Below, in pieces: positions 32,672-40,100 of a stretch of DNA of 64,000 nt (positions are counted from its first letter, which is position 1; every line of letters begins with the position of its first letter). The position numbers and the translations under genes were made by a program. The stretch comes from Halorubrum sp. CBA1229 (GTDB taxonomy: Archaea; Halobacteriota; Halobacteria; Halobacteriales; Haloferacaceae). Location: the NCBI RefSeq assembly GCF_003721435.2, contig NZ_CP054585.1:496001-560000 (forward strand). Direction: 5' to 3'. The notes below the pieces were generated by a model that was not told the DNA's origin, did not search any database, and was given only the letters and a program-made list of their open reading frames with translations.

Positions 32672-33184
32672 TCAGATTCCGAACCCGGCCGCCGCCTCGC
32701 TCGCGGCCTGCGTCGCGGCCGAAACGTCCAGGTCGAGCGTCACGACGTAGGTGTGGAGCGCCCAGAACGCCGCCAGCTCCAGCGCGGTGATGACCACGGT
32801 GACGAGGTCGGCGTACTTGCTGCTCGTCGTCACACCGCTCGGGAGCCCGTACTCCGTGTCCGACAGGGGGTGGAACAGCGCGATGCCGCGGCGGCTCCCG
32901 ACGACGTCGAGGAGGTAGTGGGTCAACACGCCGATCCAGACGTACTGGAGGTTGCCGAAGACGAGCGGGTACGCGACGAAGACGGCGAGCACCGGGAGGC
33001 TGTGGAGCGTCTTCCGGTGGCGCCCGAACGCCGTGTCGACGTCGGGGAACAGCGCCCCCAACACGATCGGCACGGTGATCTGGGCGGTGGTCCGCGCCGT
33101 CGCCATGTCGAGGCCGGGCTCGATGACGAAGCCGAGTCCGAGCGCGAGCAACAGCGCGTTGAGGACGTGACCGCGTTTGTTCAT
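32672..33184 (-). CDS. YdjM/DUF457-type membrane-bound metal-dependent hydrolase
   Basis: This 170-residue membrane protein opens with MNKRGHVLNALLLALGLGF, followed by LGALFPDVDTAFGRHRKTLHS, the full Asp/His motif of the family. Then GVLTHYLLDVVGSRRG carries another His/Asp pair, and SDTEYGL follows. About four transmembrane helices are seen. It is a cleaner family member than the two tandem homologues at 1455-2831, and a third copy in this window. It converges on the PHP gene (36-bp gap). Confidence 0.8.
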   Translation of the reverse strand: MNKRGHVLNALLLALGLGFVIEPGLDMATARTTAQITVPIVLGALFPDVDTAFGRHRKTLHSLPVLAVFVAYPLVFGNLQYVWIGVLTHYLLDVVGSRRGIALFHPLSDTEYGLPSGVTTSSKYADLVTVVITALELAAFWALHTYVVTLDLDVSAATQAASEAAAGFGI

Positions 33185-33328
33185 ACCAACGGCAGTCCGG
33201 GGCTGTAAGTGAAACCACCGGATCCGAACGGGCGAGAAGTAGGTTCGGCGTAGCGCACGCGGTCGGGCGGCGAAAAGGCGTGGGCGGGCAGTCGAAAGAG
33301 CCACGGCGGGCGCCGCCCAGCGGTCGGT

Positions 33329-34432
33329 ATGGAGTACGAGGAGCCGAAGTTCTTCCACGTGATGCAGTACGCGGCCGCGGCCGACGGCGACGTCATCGAC
33401 ATGGTGAGCGGCAACCCCGACTGGGAGCCGCCGGCCGCGCTGCGGGAGGCGCTCCGCGGGTACGCCGACCTCCCGCCCGACGACTTCCAGTACCCGCCGA
33501 GCGAGGGACTGTTCGAGCTCCGGGAGGCGATCGCCGAGCGCCGGAACGTCGACGTCGACCGCGTGGTCGTCACGAACGGGACCGGCGAGGCGAACTACCT
33601 CGCGATGGCGCGCGCCTTCGAGCGCGACGCTGGCGACGAGGCCATCCTCACCGACCCCGTCTACCCGTACTACCCGGGGAAGGTGGACATGCTCGGCGGC
33701 GAGGCGACGTTCGTCCCGACCGAGCGTGACGGGGGGCTCGACGTCGCGGCGATCCGCGAAGCCGCGAGCGGGGACACGGCGCTTATCGTCCTGAACACGC
33801 CGAACAACCCGACCGGGGCCGTCTACGACCTCGACGCGATCCGGGAGGTGGTCGCGGTCGGGGACGAGGTCGACGCCCTGGTCATGGTCGACGAGGTGTA
33901 CGATCACTTCGACCTGACCGGCGAGTTCGAGTCCGCGTTGACGCTCGACTCCGACCGCGTGATCGTCACCAGCGGCTTCTCGAAGTCGATGGCGATCACG
34001 GGGTTCCGAGTGGGATACGGGGTGTTCCCCGACGAGCACGTCGGCGACGCGAAGACGCGGCATATGCTCGTGAACGTCGCCGGTGCGCGACCCTCGCAGT
34101 ACGCGGTCCACCACGCGCTCGCGGAGACGCCGCCCGAGTACTACGCGGAGGCCCGCGAGCTGCTCGCGAAGCGCGCGGACGCGTTCACCGACGCGCTCGA
34201 CGCGGCCGGCGCCGAGTACAGCCGCCCCGAGGGAGCCTTCTACGTACTGGCGCGCTTCGAGGGGTTCCCCGGGACGATGGCGAACGTGAAGCGCCTCGTG
34301 GACGAGGCCGGCGTCGCGGGGATGCCCGGCGAGGCGTTCGGCAGCGCGCGCGACGAGTGGATCCGGTTCGCCCTCGTCACCCCCCGAGCCGTAGAGGCCG
34401 CGGAGCGACTGGCGGAGTACTTCGGCGAGTAA
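33329..34432 (+). CDS. PLP-dependent aminotransferase, class I/II (aspartate aminotransferase-like)
   Basis: This 367-residue fold-type I aminotransferase has the PLP lysine at about K219 in SGFSKSMAITGFRVGY, the phosphate-binding NGTGEANY near residue 90, NTPNNPTGAVY near 155 and DEVYDHF near 190, with C-terminal Arg for the substrate carboxylate. Aspartate or aromatic amino acids are plausible donors; the exact specificity is not decidable. The TnpB element begins within about 10 bp of its stop codon, so the gene itself is intact. Confidence 0.82.
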   Translation: MEYEEPKFFHVMQYAAAADGDVIDMVSGNPDWEPPAALREALRGYADLPPDDFQYPPSEGLFELREAIAERRNVDVDRVVVTNGTGEANYLAMARAFERDAGDEAILTDPVYPYYPGKVDMLGGEATFVPTERDGGLDVAAIREAASGDTALIVLNTPNNPTGAVYDLDAIREVVAVGDEVDALVMVDEVYDHFDLTGEFESALTLDSDRVIVTSGFSKSMAITGFRVGYGVFPDEHVGDAKTRHMLVNVAGARPSQYAVHHALAETPPEYYAEARELLAKRADAFTDALDAAGAEYSRPEGAFYVLARFEGFPGTMANVKRLVDEAGVAGMPGEAFGSARDEWIRFALVTPRAVEAAERLAEYFGE

Positions 34433-34560
34433 ACTACCCTACCCTACTCCCTCGGCGCTACGCGCCTCGGTTCTTGAGGGTAGGGCTTTGATGTGGACTC
34501 CCGGCAATCAGTCCCCAGCAATAGGCTGGTAACTCTTACCGTTCAACATCCCACCATTCA
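34433..34560 (-). ncRNA. Predicted omega (guide) RNA region at the tnpB 3' end
   Basis: In IS605/IS1341 elements the guide RNA overlaps the end of tnpB and the right end of the element; sense-overlapping transcripts of this kind are known from Halobacterium. Here the right-end hairpin follows the tnpB stop by about 20-70 nt on the minus strand. The guide would come from sequence just beyond it, which is the 3' end of the aminotransferase gene. The boundaries are approximate. Confidence 0.5.
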
Positions 34561-35755
34561 CACGCACGTCTACTTGTGCGTCTCCGCTCCCCGACTTGGG
34601 CGAGGAACGGAGTTTGTGTTGTCGCTTCCGAGCGTACCGCACGCCAATATTCTTTGCAGCGTTGTAATCCGCGTTCACCTCGTACCCGCATTTCTGGCAC
34701 TCAAACTGTTCGCCGTGGCGGTTGCCCTCGTGCGTAAACCCACAGTCCGTTCGAGAACAGCGTTGGGATGTGTGGCTCGGCTCGACCTGCTCCACGGAGA
34801 CCCCCCGTTCAGGGGCTTTGTAGGAGACGTATTCAAACAGGCGTCGGAACGCCCAGACGTGGTGCCACTTCGCGTGTGGAAGCCGCTCTCGAATGTCGCT
34901 CAAGTCCTCGAACGCGATTACGTCGCAGTCGTGTTCGACGGCTTCCGAGACGAGTTCGTTGGCGATCGTGTGGATGTACTGTTTGCGCCAGGCTTCCTCT
35001 CGCTTCCCGAGGCGAAGCAGGGCCTTGTGTGCGGCCTGCGTGCCGCGCCGTTGCATCTCGCCACGTCGCTTCTCGAACTCACGACACCAGTGGTCGTAGT
35101 CGTCCCCCTGCCAAAACGTGCCAGTTGAGGACACAGCGAGGCTGTTGACGCCGAGGTCGATACCGAGGACCGTTTGGTCGGAGTGCCCGGTATCTTCCGA
35201 AACCTCATCGTCACCGTCTGTCCGCCGCGTCGAAATGTTGAGGTAGAACTCGTCAGTGGCCGCGTCGTACCGAAGCGTACTCTCGCGGAACTCGTAGTTC
35301 TCGGAGAGTACGTACCGCTCGTAGGGCGTCGGACTGTCTGCTGGGAGAACGAACGACGGTTCAACTCGGCCCTCAACAGTTGCCAGCGACACCTTGTTCC
35401 GGTAGAACGTCGCGCTCCGTGTGTCGTAGTCCATCGTTTCAGCGGTGAACGTCGGTTGAGAGACGCGCTGTCCCTTTTTCCACCGTTCGACACACGCTTT
35501 GACGGCTTCGACAGCGCGTTTGATAGCGGCTTGGACAAGTTGGGCCTGTAGGTCTGTCTCCTCTCGAAGGTCGGCGTAGAGCGCGTCACGAACCTCTCGC
35601 TTGTTGGTCTTACACTCAGTGTAGGAGGTGTCGGACCAACAGTAGTCGGCGGTTCGGTTCGCGCAATACAGGTATTGCTCGGCAGTTCGGTGGAGTGCAT
35701 CACGTTGCTCGTCGGAAAGGTCGAGTTTCACGACGGCAGTTCGACGCACGTCCAT
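34508..35755 (-). CDS. tnpB: TnpB RNA-guided nuclease of an IS1341-type element
   Basis: This 415-residue protein has an N-terminal helical OrfB region and a split RuvC nuclease core with all three acidic residues: D200 (LGIDLGVNSL), E283 (IAFEDLSD) and D363 (NADYNAAKNIG). The zinc ribbon between the last two has C333, C338, C353 and C356. The nuclease therefore looks active. TnpB proteins cut DNA at the donor or target site guided by the omega RNA. The start MDVRRTAVVKLDL matches the family; an ATG 33 nt upstream is possible. Codon and base composition are slightly less GC-rich than the neighbours, in keeping with transfer. Confidence 0.9.
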   Translation of the reverse strand: MDVRRTAVVKLDLSDEQRDALHRTAEQYLYCANRTADYCWSDTSYTECKTNKREVRDALYADLREETDLQAQLVQAAIKRAVEAVKACVERWKKGQRVSQPTFTAETMDYDTRSATFYRNKVSLATVEGRVEPSFVLPADSPTPYERYVLSENYEFRESTLRYDAATDEFYLNISTRRTDGDDEVSEDTGHSDQTVLGIDLGVNSLAVSSTGTFWQGDDYDHWCREFEKRRGEMQRRGTQAAHKALLRLGKREEAWRKQYIHTIANELVSEAVEHDCDVIAFEDLSDIRERLPHAKWHHVWAFRRLFEYVSYKAPERGVSVEQVEPSHTSQRCSRTDCGFTHEGNRHGEQFECQKCGYEVNADYNAAKNIGVRYARKRQHKLRSSPKSGSGDAQVDVRVNGGMLNGKSYQPIAGD

Positions 35756-35930
35756 AACTTCAGAGAGTACCTGACGGTAGTTATACATTCGGGAGTCAGT
35801 CGGTCGCAGTATCCCGGTTGTGTCGTACCATGTCGGTTTCCTCTCCGGCCTACTCACTCCCTTTGCTACGCTTCGGTCGCTCCTTGAGGCCGGAGGCTCC
35901 ACCTCGAAAACGCTGATCCGAGACAGAAGT

Positions 35931-36331
35931 GCGGTGGCGCGCGCCTCCGAGCGGCCGCCCTCGGCGGCCGCGAGGAGCGCGTGCGAGGGAGTCGCTGGCG
36001 CGGAACGCGCCAGCGACGAGGCTGGGGAGGCGTGAGGTGCGGTGCTGTGCGGGGCGGGACTCAAAGGGGCAGCCGGGAGGCGGGCGCAGACGACGCAAGC
36101 ACTGGAGGGAGTGAGCGAAGCGAACGACCGAAGCGCGCAGCGAGTGTGCGCCCGCCTCCCGGCTGGGGCTTTGAAGCTGTTCGCCGACGATCCGCAATCA
36201 ACCATTTATAAGCGAGCGGCTGGGGCTTTGAAGCTGTTCGCCGACGAACCGCAATCAATTATTTATAAGCGAGCGGCTGGGGCTTTGAAGCTGTTCGCCG
36301 TCGATGCGCGATCCGCTATTTATAAACGGTC
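35931..36331 (-). ncRNA. Structured intergenic element, copy 3 with triplicated promoter end (candidate non-coding RNA)
   Basis: This lies between tnpB and the flavin reductase gene. The main stem pairs 36147-36164 with 36071-36088 (18 bp, perfect), and the second stem 35991-36002 with 36006-36017 (12 bp). A third, GCGGCCGCC/GGCGGCCGC, lies near 35960. Compared with copy 1, the main stem differs at four positions, each with a matching change on the other arm. The outer end is a 57-bp unit present three times. With tnpB, the left-end hairpin and this element, the whole 599-bp gap before 36355 is accounted for. Confidence 0.62.
36161..36331. repeat. Three 57-bp tandem units, each with a TATA-like box
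   Basis: Units start at 36161, 36218 and 36275. Each begins GGCTGGGGCTTTGAAGCTG, continues TTCGCCG and ends with an ATTTATAA box (about 36204, 36261 and 36318). The first two units differ at few positions; the third is more diverged in its middle. In copies 1 and 2 of the structured element this end is present once. Confidence 0.85.
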
Positions 36332-36354
36332 ACCCTGAGCGAAATACGTCAATT

Positions 36355-36999
36355 TTAGCCGAAGTTTTCGACCTTCGCGGCGTCGGCGTCGCCGCCGGCG
36401 GCCTCGATCGCGGCCTCGGCGTCGGCCACGAGATCGGCGAAGCCGTAGACGAAGACCGTCTCGCCCTCGGTGCCCGTCAGCGCCTCGGCGACCGCGTCGT
36501 CCAGTTCCTCCGCCGCGTCGAGCAGGGAGACCGTGCCCCCGCGCTCCGCCAGCCGTTCTAACCGGTCCGCGTGCGACACGTCGTCGTCGCGGTAGACGAC
36601 CGCGGCCTCGGCGCCGTCGTCGAGCGCGCGCTCCGCGATGGCGACCGCCGGCCCGACGCCCGGACCGCCCGCGATCACGACCGCTCGCGGCTCGCCGTCG
36701 TAGTACTGGTCGCCGAACGGGCCGGAGAGCGTCATCTCCGTGCCCGACTCGACGCCGGCGAGGAACGCGGAGAAGTCGCCGCCCTCCTCGGGGTCGATTT
36801 CGACCGTGACCTCGAAGGTGTCGCCGACCGTCGGCGACGAGAGAGTGTAAAACCGGGCGACCGACTCGCCGTCGATCTCCGTGCCGAGCTTGACGAACTG
36901 ACCGGGTTCGGCGGCGAACCCGTCCGGCGCGTCGAACCGGAGGGCATACGTGTCGCGGCCGACCGACTCGACCGCGCTGACCGTCGCTGTCGTGTCCAT
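36355..36999 (-). CDS. FNR-like FAD/NAD(P)-binding oxidoreductase
   Basis: This 214-residue ferredoxin-NADP-reductase-fold enzyme has an FAD-binding RFYTLSS block near residue 51, a phosphate loop SGPFGDQYY near 90, and an NAD(P)-binding GGPGVGPAVA near 108. It ends in VENFG, like flavodoxin/ferredoxin reductases. No Fe-S domain is attached. It would shuttle electrons between NAD(P)H and ferredoxin or a similar carrier; the adjacent korAB genes make and use reduced ferredoxin. The ATG at 36999 is favoured by a GTTTGTG box about 28 nt upstream. Confidence 0.75.
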   Translation of the reverse strand: MDTTATVSAVESVGRDTYALRFDAPDGFAAEPGQFVKLGTEIDGESVARFYTLSSPTVGDTFEVTVEIDPEEGGDFSAFLAGVESGTEMTLSGPFGDQYYDGEPRAVVIAGGPGVGPAVAIAERALDDGAEAAVVYRDDDVSHADRLERLAERGGTVSLLDAAEELDDAVAEALTGTEGETVFVYGFADLVADAEAAIEAAGGDADAAKVENFG

Positions 37000-37309
37000 A
37001 CCACCGATCCGGTCGGCGGACACAAACGTGTTCCCGTCCGCGCCGGCGCCCGCCTCGCCGTCGAGCGCGACCCGCGCGGAGACGCGCCCGCGTCCGCCGA
37101 ACTCGTTCGACGAACGTCGAAACTCGCACCGACGAGAAGGGTCGATCGTGAGGAAAGTGGAAAACATTCGTCCACTCAGGTTCCGTTAATGACGGCAAGT
37201 CACGCCTATATGCGACAATATTCGCGAGGAGGTGTACGTACGTTCGAAAACGCTCCGGTGACTCCTTCCAGAAGTCTTTTGATGAGTCCGGCGAAAACTG
37301 CGTCATAGT
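37000..37309. promoter_or_regulatory. Divergent intergenic region between the flavin reductase and korA
   Basis: This 310-bp region has no convincing gene. Near korA it contains TCTTTTGATG at about 37276, some 25-34 nt before the ATG at 37310, as the likely promoter, and the palindrome GTACGTAC at 37235-37242. The other half holds the promoter of the flavin reductase. Confidence 0.5.
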
Positions 37310-39067
37310 ATGGCCGCGGACTTCAACTGGGCCGTCGGCGGAGAGGCCGGCGACGGCATCGACTCGACCGGGAAGATCTTCGCGCAAGCGCTCTCTCGGG
37401 CGGGTCGACACGTGTTCACGTCGAAGGACTTCGCCTCGCGGATCCGGGGCGGCTACACCGCCTACAAGGTGCGAACCTCCGTCGACAAGGTACAGAGCGT
37501 CGTTGACCGGCTCGACGTGCTCATCGCGTTGACTCCTCGGACGATCGAGGAGAACCTCGAGGAGCTCCACGAGGGGTCGGTGATCATCTACGACGGCGAG
37601 CGGACCACGATGCAGGACGTCGAGATCCCCGACGAGATGATCGGGATCGACGTCCCCCTCAAGCGGCTGGCCGAGGAGGCCGGCGGCGCGATCATGCGGA
37701 ACGTCGTCGCGCTCGGCGCGGCCTGCGAGGTCGCCGAGTTCCCCATCGAGAACCTCGACTCCGCCCTCGAGAAGCGGTTCGCGGACAAGGGCCAGAAGCT
37801 CGTCGACAACAACAAGGAGGCCGCCCGCGCGGGGCGGTCGTACGTCGCCGAGGAGTTCGACCACGAGTTCGACTACGACTTAGAGACCACCGACGAGGAC
37901 TACGTTCTCCTCAACGGCGACGAGGCCATCGGGATGGGCGCCATCGCGGCCGGCTGCCGCTTCTACGCCGGCTACCCGATCACGCCCGCGACCGACGTGA
38001 TGACGTATCTCACCGGTCGGATCGAGCGTTACGGCGGCCACGTCGTGCAGGCGGAAGACGAGCTCTCCGCGATCAACATGGCGCTCGGCGCGGCCCGCGG
38101 GGGCGCGCGATCGATGACCGCGACCTCCGGCCCCGGGATCGACCTGATGACGGAGACATTCGGGCTCATCGCCACCTCGGAGACGCCGCTCGTCATCTGT
38201 AACGTGATGCGCTCGGGTCCCTCCACCGGGATGCCGACGAAACAGGAGCAGGGCGACTTAAACCAGATGCTGTACGGCGGCCACGGCGAGGTGCCGCGGT
38301 TCGTCCTCGCGCCGACGACGATAGACGAGTGCTTCTGGAAGACGGTCGAGGCGTTCAACCTCGCCGAGAAGTACCAGCTCCCCGTCTACCTCACCGCCGA
38401 CCTCTCGATGGCGGTCACCGAGCAGACGTTCTCCCCGGACACGTTCGATATGGACGAGGTGGAGGTCGACCGCGGCTTCGTCGTCGACGAGGCCGACATC
38501 GACGACCACATGAGCGACTCCGGCGGCTTCCAGCCCCACGAGATCACCGACGACGGGGTCTCGCCGCGGGCGTTCCCCGGCACGGCCGACGGCGCGCACA
38601 TGTCCACCGGCCTCGAACACGACGAGCAGGGCCGCCGGACCGAGGACACCGAGATGCGCGTCGAACAGGTCGACAAGCGCAACCGGAAGGTCGAGACGGC
38701 CCGCGAGCGCGAGGACTGGAGCCCGCGCGAGTTCGGCGACGCCGACGCCGACACGCTCGTGATCACGTGGGGCTCGAACGAGGGCGCGCTCGCCGAGGCG
38801 GTCGACATCCTCGACGACGAGGGGCAGGACGTGCGGGTGCTCTCGGTCCCGTACATCTTCCCGCGGCCGGACCTCTCCGAGGACGTCGCGGACGCGGAGA
38901 CCGTCGTCGTCGTCGAGTGTAACGAGCAGGGACAGTTCGCGGACCTGGTCGAACACGACGTCTTAGAGCGCGTCGACCGGGTGAACAAGTACAACGGCGT
39001 GCGGTTCAAGGCCGACGAACTCGCAGCGGAGATTAAAGCGACCCTCGCGGAGGGGGCGGAGGCGTAA
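37310..39067 (+). CDS. korA: 2-oxoacid:ferredoxin oxidoreductase alpha subunit
   Basis: This 585-residue protein fuses the gamma domain (residues 1-185, starting NWAVGGEAGDGIDSTGKIFA) with the alpha domain. The latter shows YAGYPITPATDVMTYL and the substrate-loop region TATSGPGIDLMTETFGL, and ends with the EWSPREFGD...LVITWGSNEG transketolase C-terminal domain. With KorB it oxidises a 2-oxoacid (2-oxoglutarate or pyruvate) with CoA, reducing ferredoxin. This two-subunit layout is the haloarchaeal form first described in Halobacterium. The beta gene follows after 3 bp. Confidence 0.88.
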   Translation: MAADFNWAVGGEAGDGIDSTGKIFAQALSRAGRHVFTSKDFASRIRGGYTAYKVRTSVDKVQSVVDRLDVLIALTPRTIEENLEELHEGSVIIYDGERTTMQDVEIPDEMIGIDVPLKRLAEEAGGAIMRNVVALGAACEVAEFPIENLDSALEKRFADKGQKLVDNNKEAARAGRSYVAEEFDHEFDYDLETTDEDYVLLNGDEAIGMGAIAAGCRFYAGYPITPATDVMTYLTGRIERYGGHVVQAEDELSAINMALGAARGGARSMTATSGPGIDLMTETFGLIATSETPLVICNVMRSGPSTGMPTKQEQGDLNQMLYGGHGEVPRFVLAPTTIDECFWKTVEAFNLAEKYQLPVYLTADLSMAVTEQTFSPDTFDMDEVEVDRGFVVDEADIDDHMSDSGGFQPHEITDDGVSPRAFPGTADGAHMSTGLEHDEQGRRTEDTEMRVEQVDKRNRKVETAREREDWSPREFGDADADTLVITWGSNEGALAEAVDILDDEGQDVRVLSVPYIFPRPDLSEDVADAETVVVVECNEQGQFADLVEHDVLERVDRVNKYNGVRFKADELAAEIKATLAEGAEA

Positions 39068-39070
39068 CCA

Positions 39071-39934
39071 ATGAGCTCAGACATTCGATTCACCGACTTC
39101 AAGTCCGACAAGCAGCCGACGTGGTGCCCGGGATGCGGCGACTTCGGGACCATGAACGGGATGATGAAGGCGCTCGCGGAGACGGGGAACGACCCCGACA
39201 ACACCTTCGTCGTCGCCGGCATCGGCTGCTCCGGAAAGATCGGCACGTACATGCACAGCTACGCGCTCCACGGCGTTCACGGGCGCGCACTTCCGGTCGG
39301 GACCGGCGTCAAGATGGCCCGCCCCGACATCGAAGTGATGGTCGCCGGCGGCGACGGCGACGGCTACTCCATCGGTGCGGGCCACTTCGTCCACGCCGTC
39401 CGGCGCAACGTCGACATGACGTACGTCGTGATGGACAACCGCATCTACGGGCTGACGAAGGGGCAGGCGTCGCCCACCTCCCGGGAGGACTTCGAGACGT
39501 CGACGAGCCCGGACGGGCCGAAGCAGCCGCCCGTCAACCCGCACGCGCTGGCGCTGGCGTCGGGCGCGACGTTCATCGCGCAGTCGTTCTCCTCGGACGC
39601 GCTCCGCCATCAGGAGATCATCCAGAAGGCGGTCGAGCACGACGGGTTCGGCTTCGTGAACGTCTACTCGCCGTGCGTCACCTTCAACGACGTCGACACG
39701 TACGACTACTTCCGCGACTCGCTCGTCGACCTGAAGGAGACCGACCACGACCCGACCGACCGCGAGGACGCGAAGGACGCCATCCTCAACTCCGAGCAGG
39801 AGTATCAGGGCGTCATCTACCAAGACGAAGACTCCGTGCCGTACCACGAGCAGCACGGCGTCGACGAGGACATGTCCGTCATCCCGGACGGCGCGCCGGA
39901 GGGCGCGACGGACCTGGTCCGCGAGTTCTACTGA
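39071..39934 (+). CDS. korB: 2-oxoacid:ferredoxin oxidoreductase beta subunit
   Basis: This 287-residue ThDP-binding subunit has an N-terminal PTWCPGCGDFGTMNGM with cluster cysteines, GIGCSGKIGTYM with the third Cys, and the ThDP motif GGDGDGYSIGAGHFVHAVRRN. A later Cys in VYSPCVTFND would complete the ligands of the single [4Fe-4S] cluster of the two-subunit enzyme. Spacing and order match korA-korB of haloarchaea. Assignment to 2-oxoglutarate rather than pyruvate is by resemblance only. Confidence 0.88.
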   Translation: MSSDIRFTDFKSDKQPTWCPGCGDFGTMNGMMKALAETGNDPDNTFVVAGIGCSGKIGTYMHSYALHGVHGRALPVGTGVKMARPDIEVMVAGGDGDGYSIGAGHFVHAVRRNVDMTYVVMDNRIYGLTKGQASPTSREDFETSTSPDGPKQPPVNPHALALASGATFIAQSFSSDALRHQEIIQKAVEHDGFGFVNVYSPCVTFNDVDTYDYFRDSLVDLKETDHDPTDREDAKDAILNSEQEYQGVIYQDEDSVPYHEQHGVDEDMSVIPDGAPEGATDLVREFY

Positions 39935-40100
39935 CGCCGCCTCCGCCGTTCCGAGCCGTTTTTTCCGAGACCGACGATCACCGGGACCGCCGACATTCCG
40001 ACCTCCCTCGATAGCCAAATTTCGGCGACCGAGCCGGGTCAGGGCCCGTTCGCGACCCGTTTCAGCAAGCCTAATTACGTGGGTCCGAATTACGTGGTAT

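Larger units (their letters stand above)
34433..35900 (-). mobile_element. IS605-family (IS1341-type) element carrying tnpB only
   Basis: The element is bounded by two similar imperfect palindromes. The right-end palindrome at about 34438-34487 has CCCTAC and GTAGGG arms with an inner GGCGC-TAC-GCGCC; the left-end palindrome is 35843-35851 with 35887-35895 (CTCCGGCCT/AGGCCGGAG). Both share CTACTC, GCTACGC, CGG and CTTGAGG in the same order. No tnpA is present, so it is non-autonomous for transposition. Exact ends are inferred from the hairpins, not from a target duplication, which this family does not make. Confidence 0.7.

Noticed and set aside
34508-36205. A 565-codon frame extending tnpB upstream through element copy 3
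   Set aside because: TnpB family proteins begin near MDVRRTAVVKLDL; the extension has the composition of the repeat, not of a protein.
36161-36331. CRISPR array
   Set aside because: The 57-bp units abut with no unique spacers, and there are only three; no cas genes are present.
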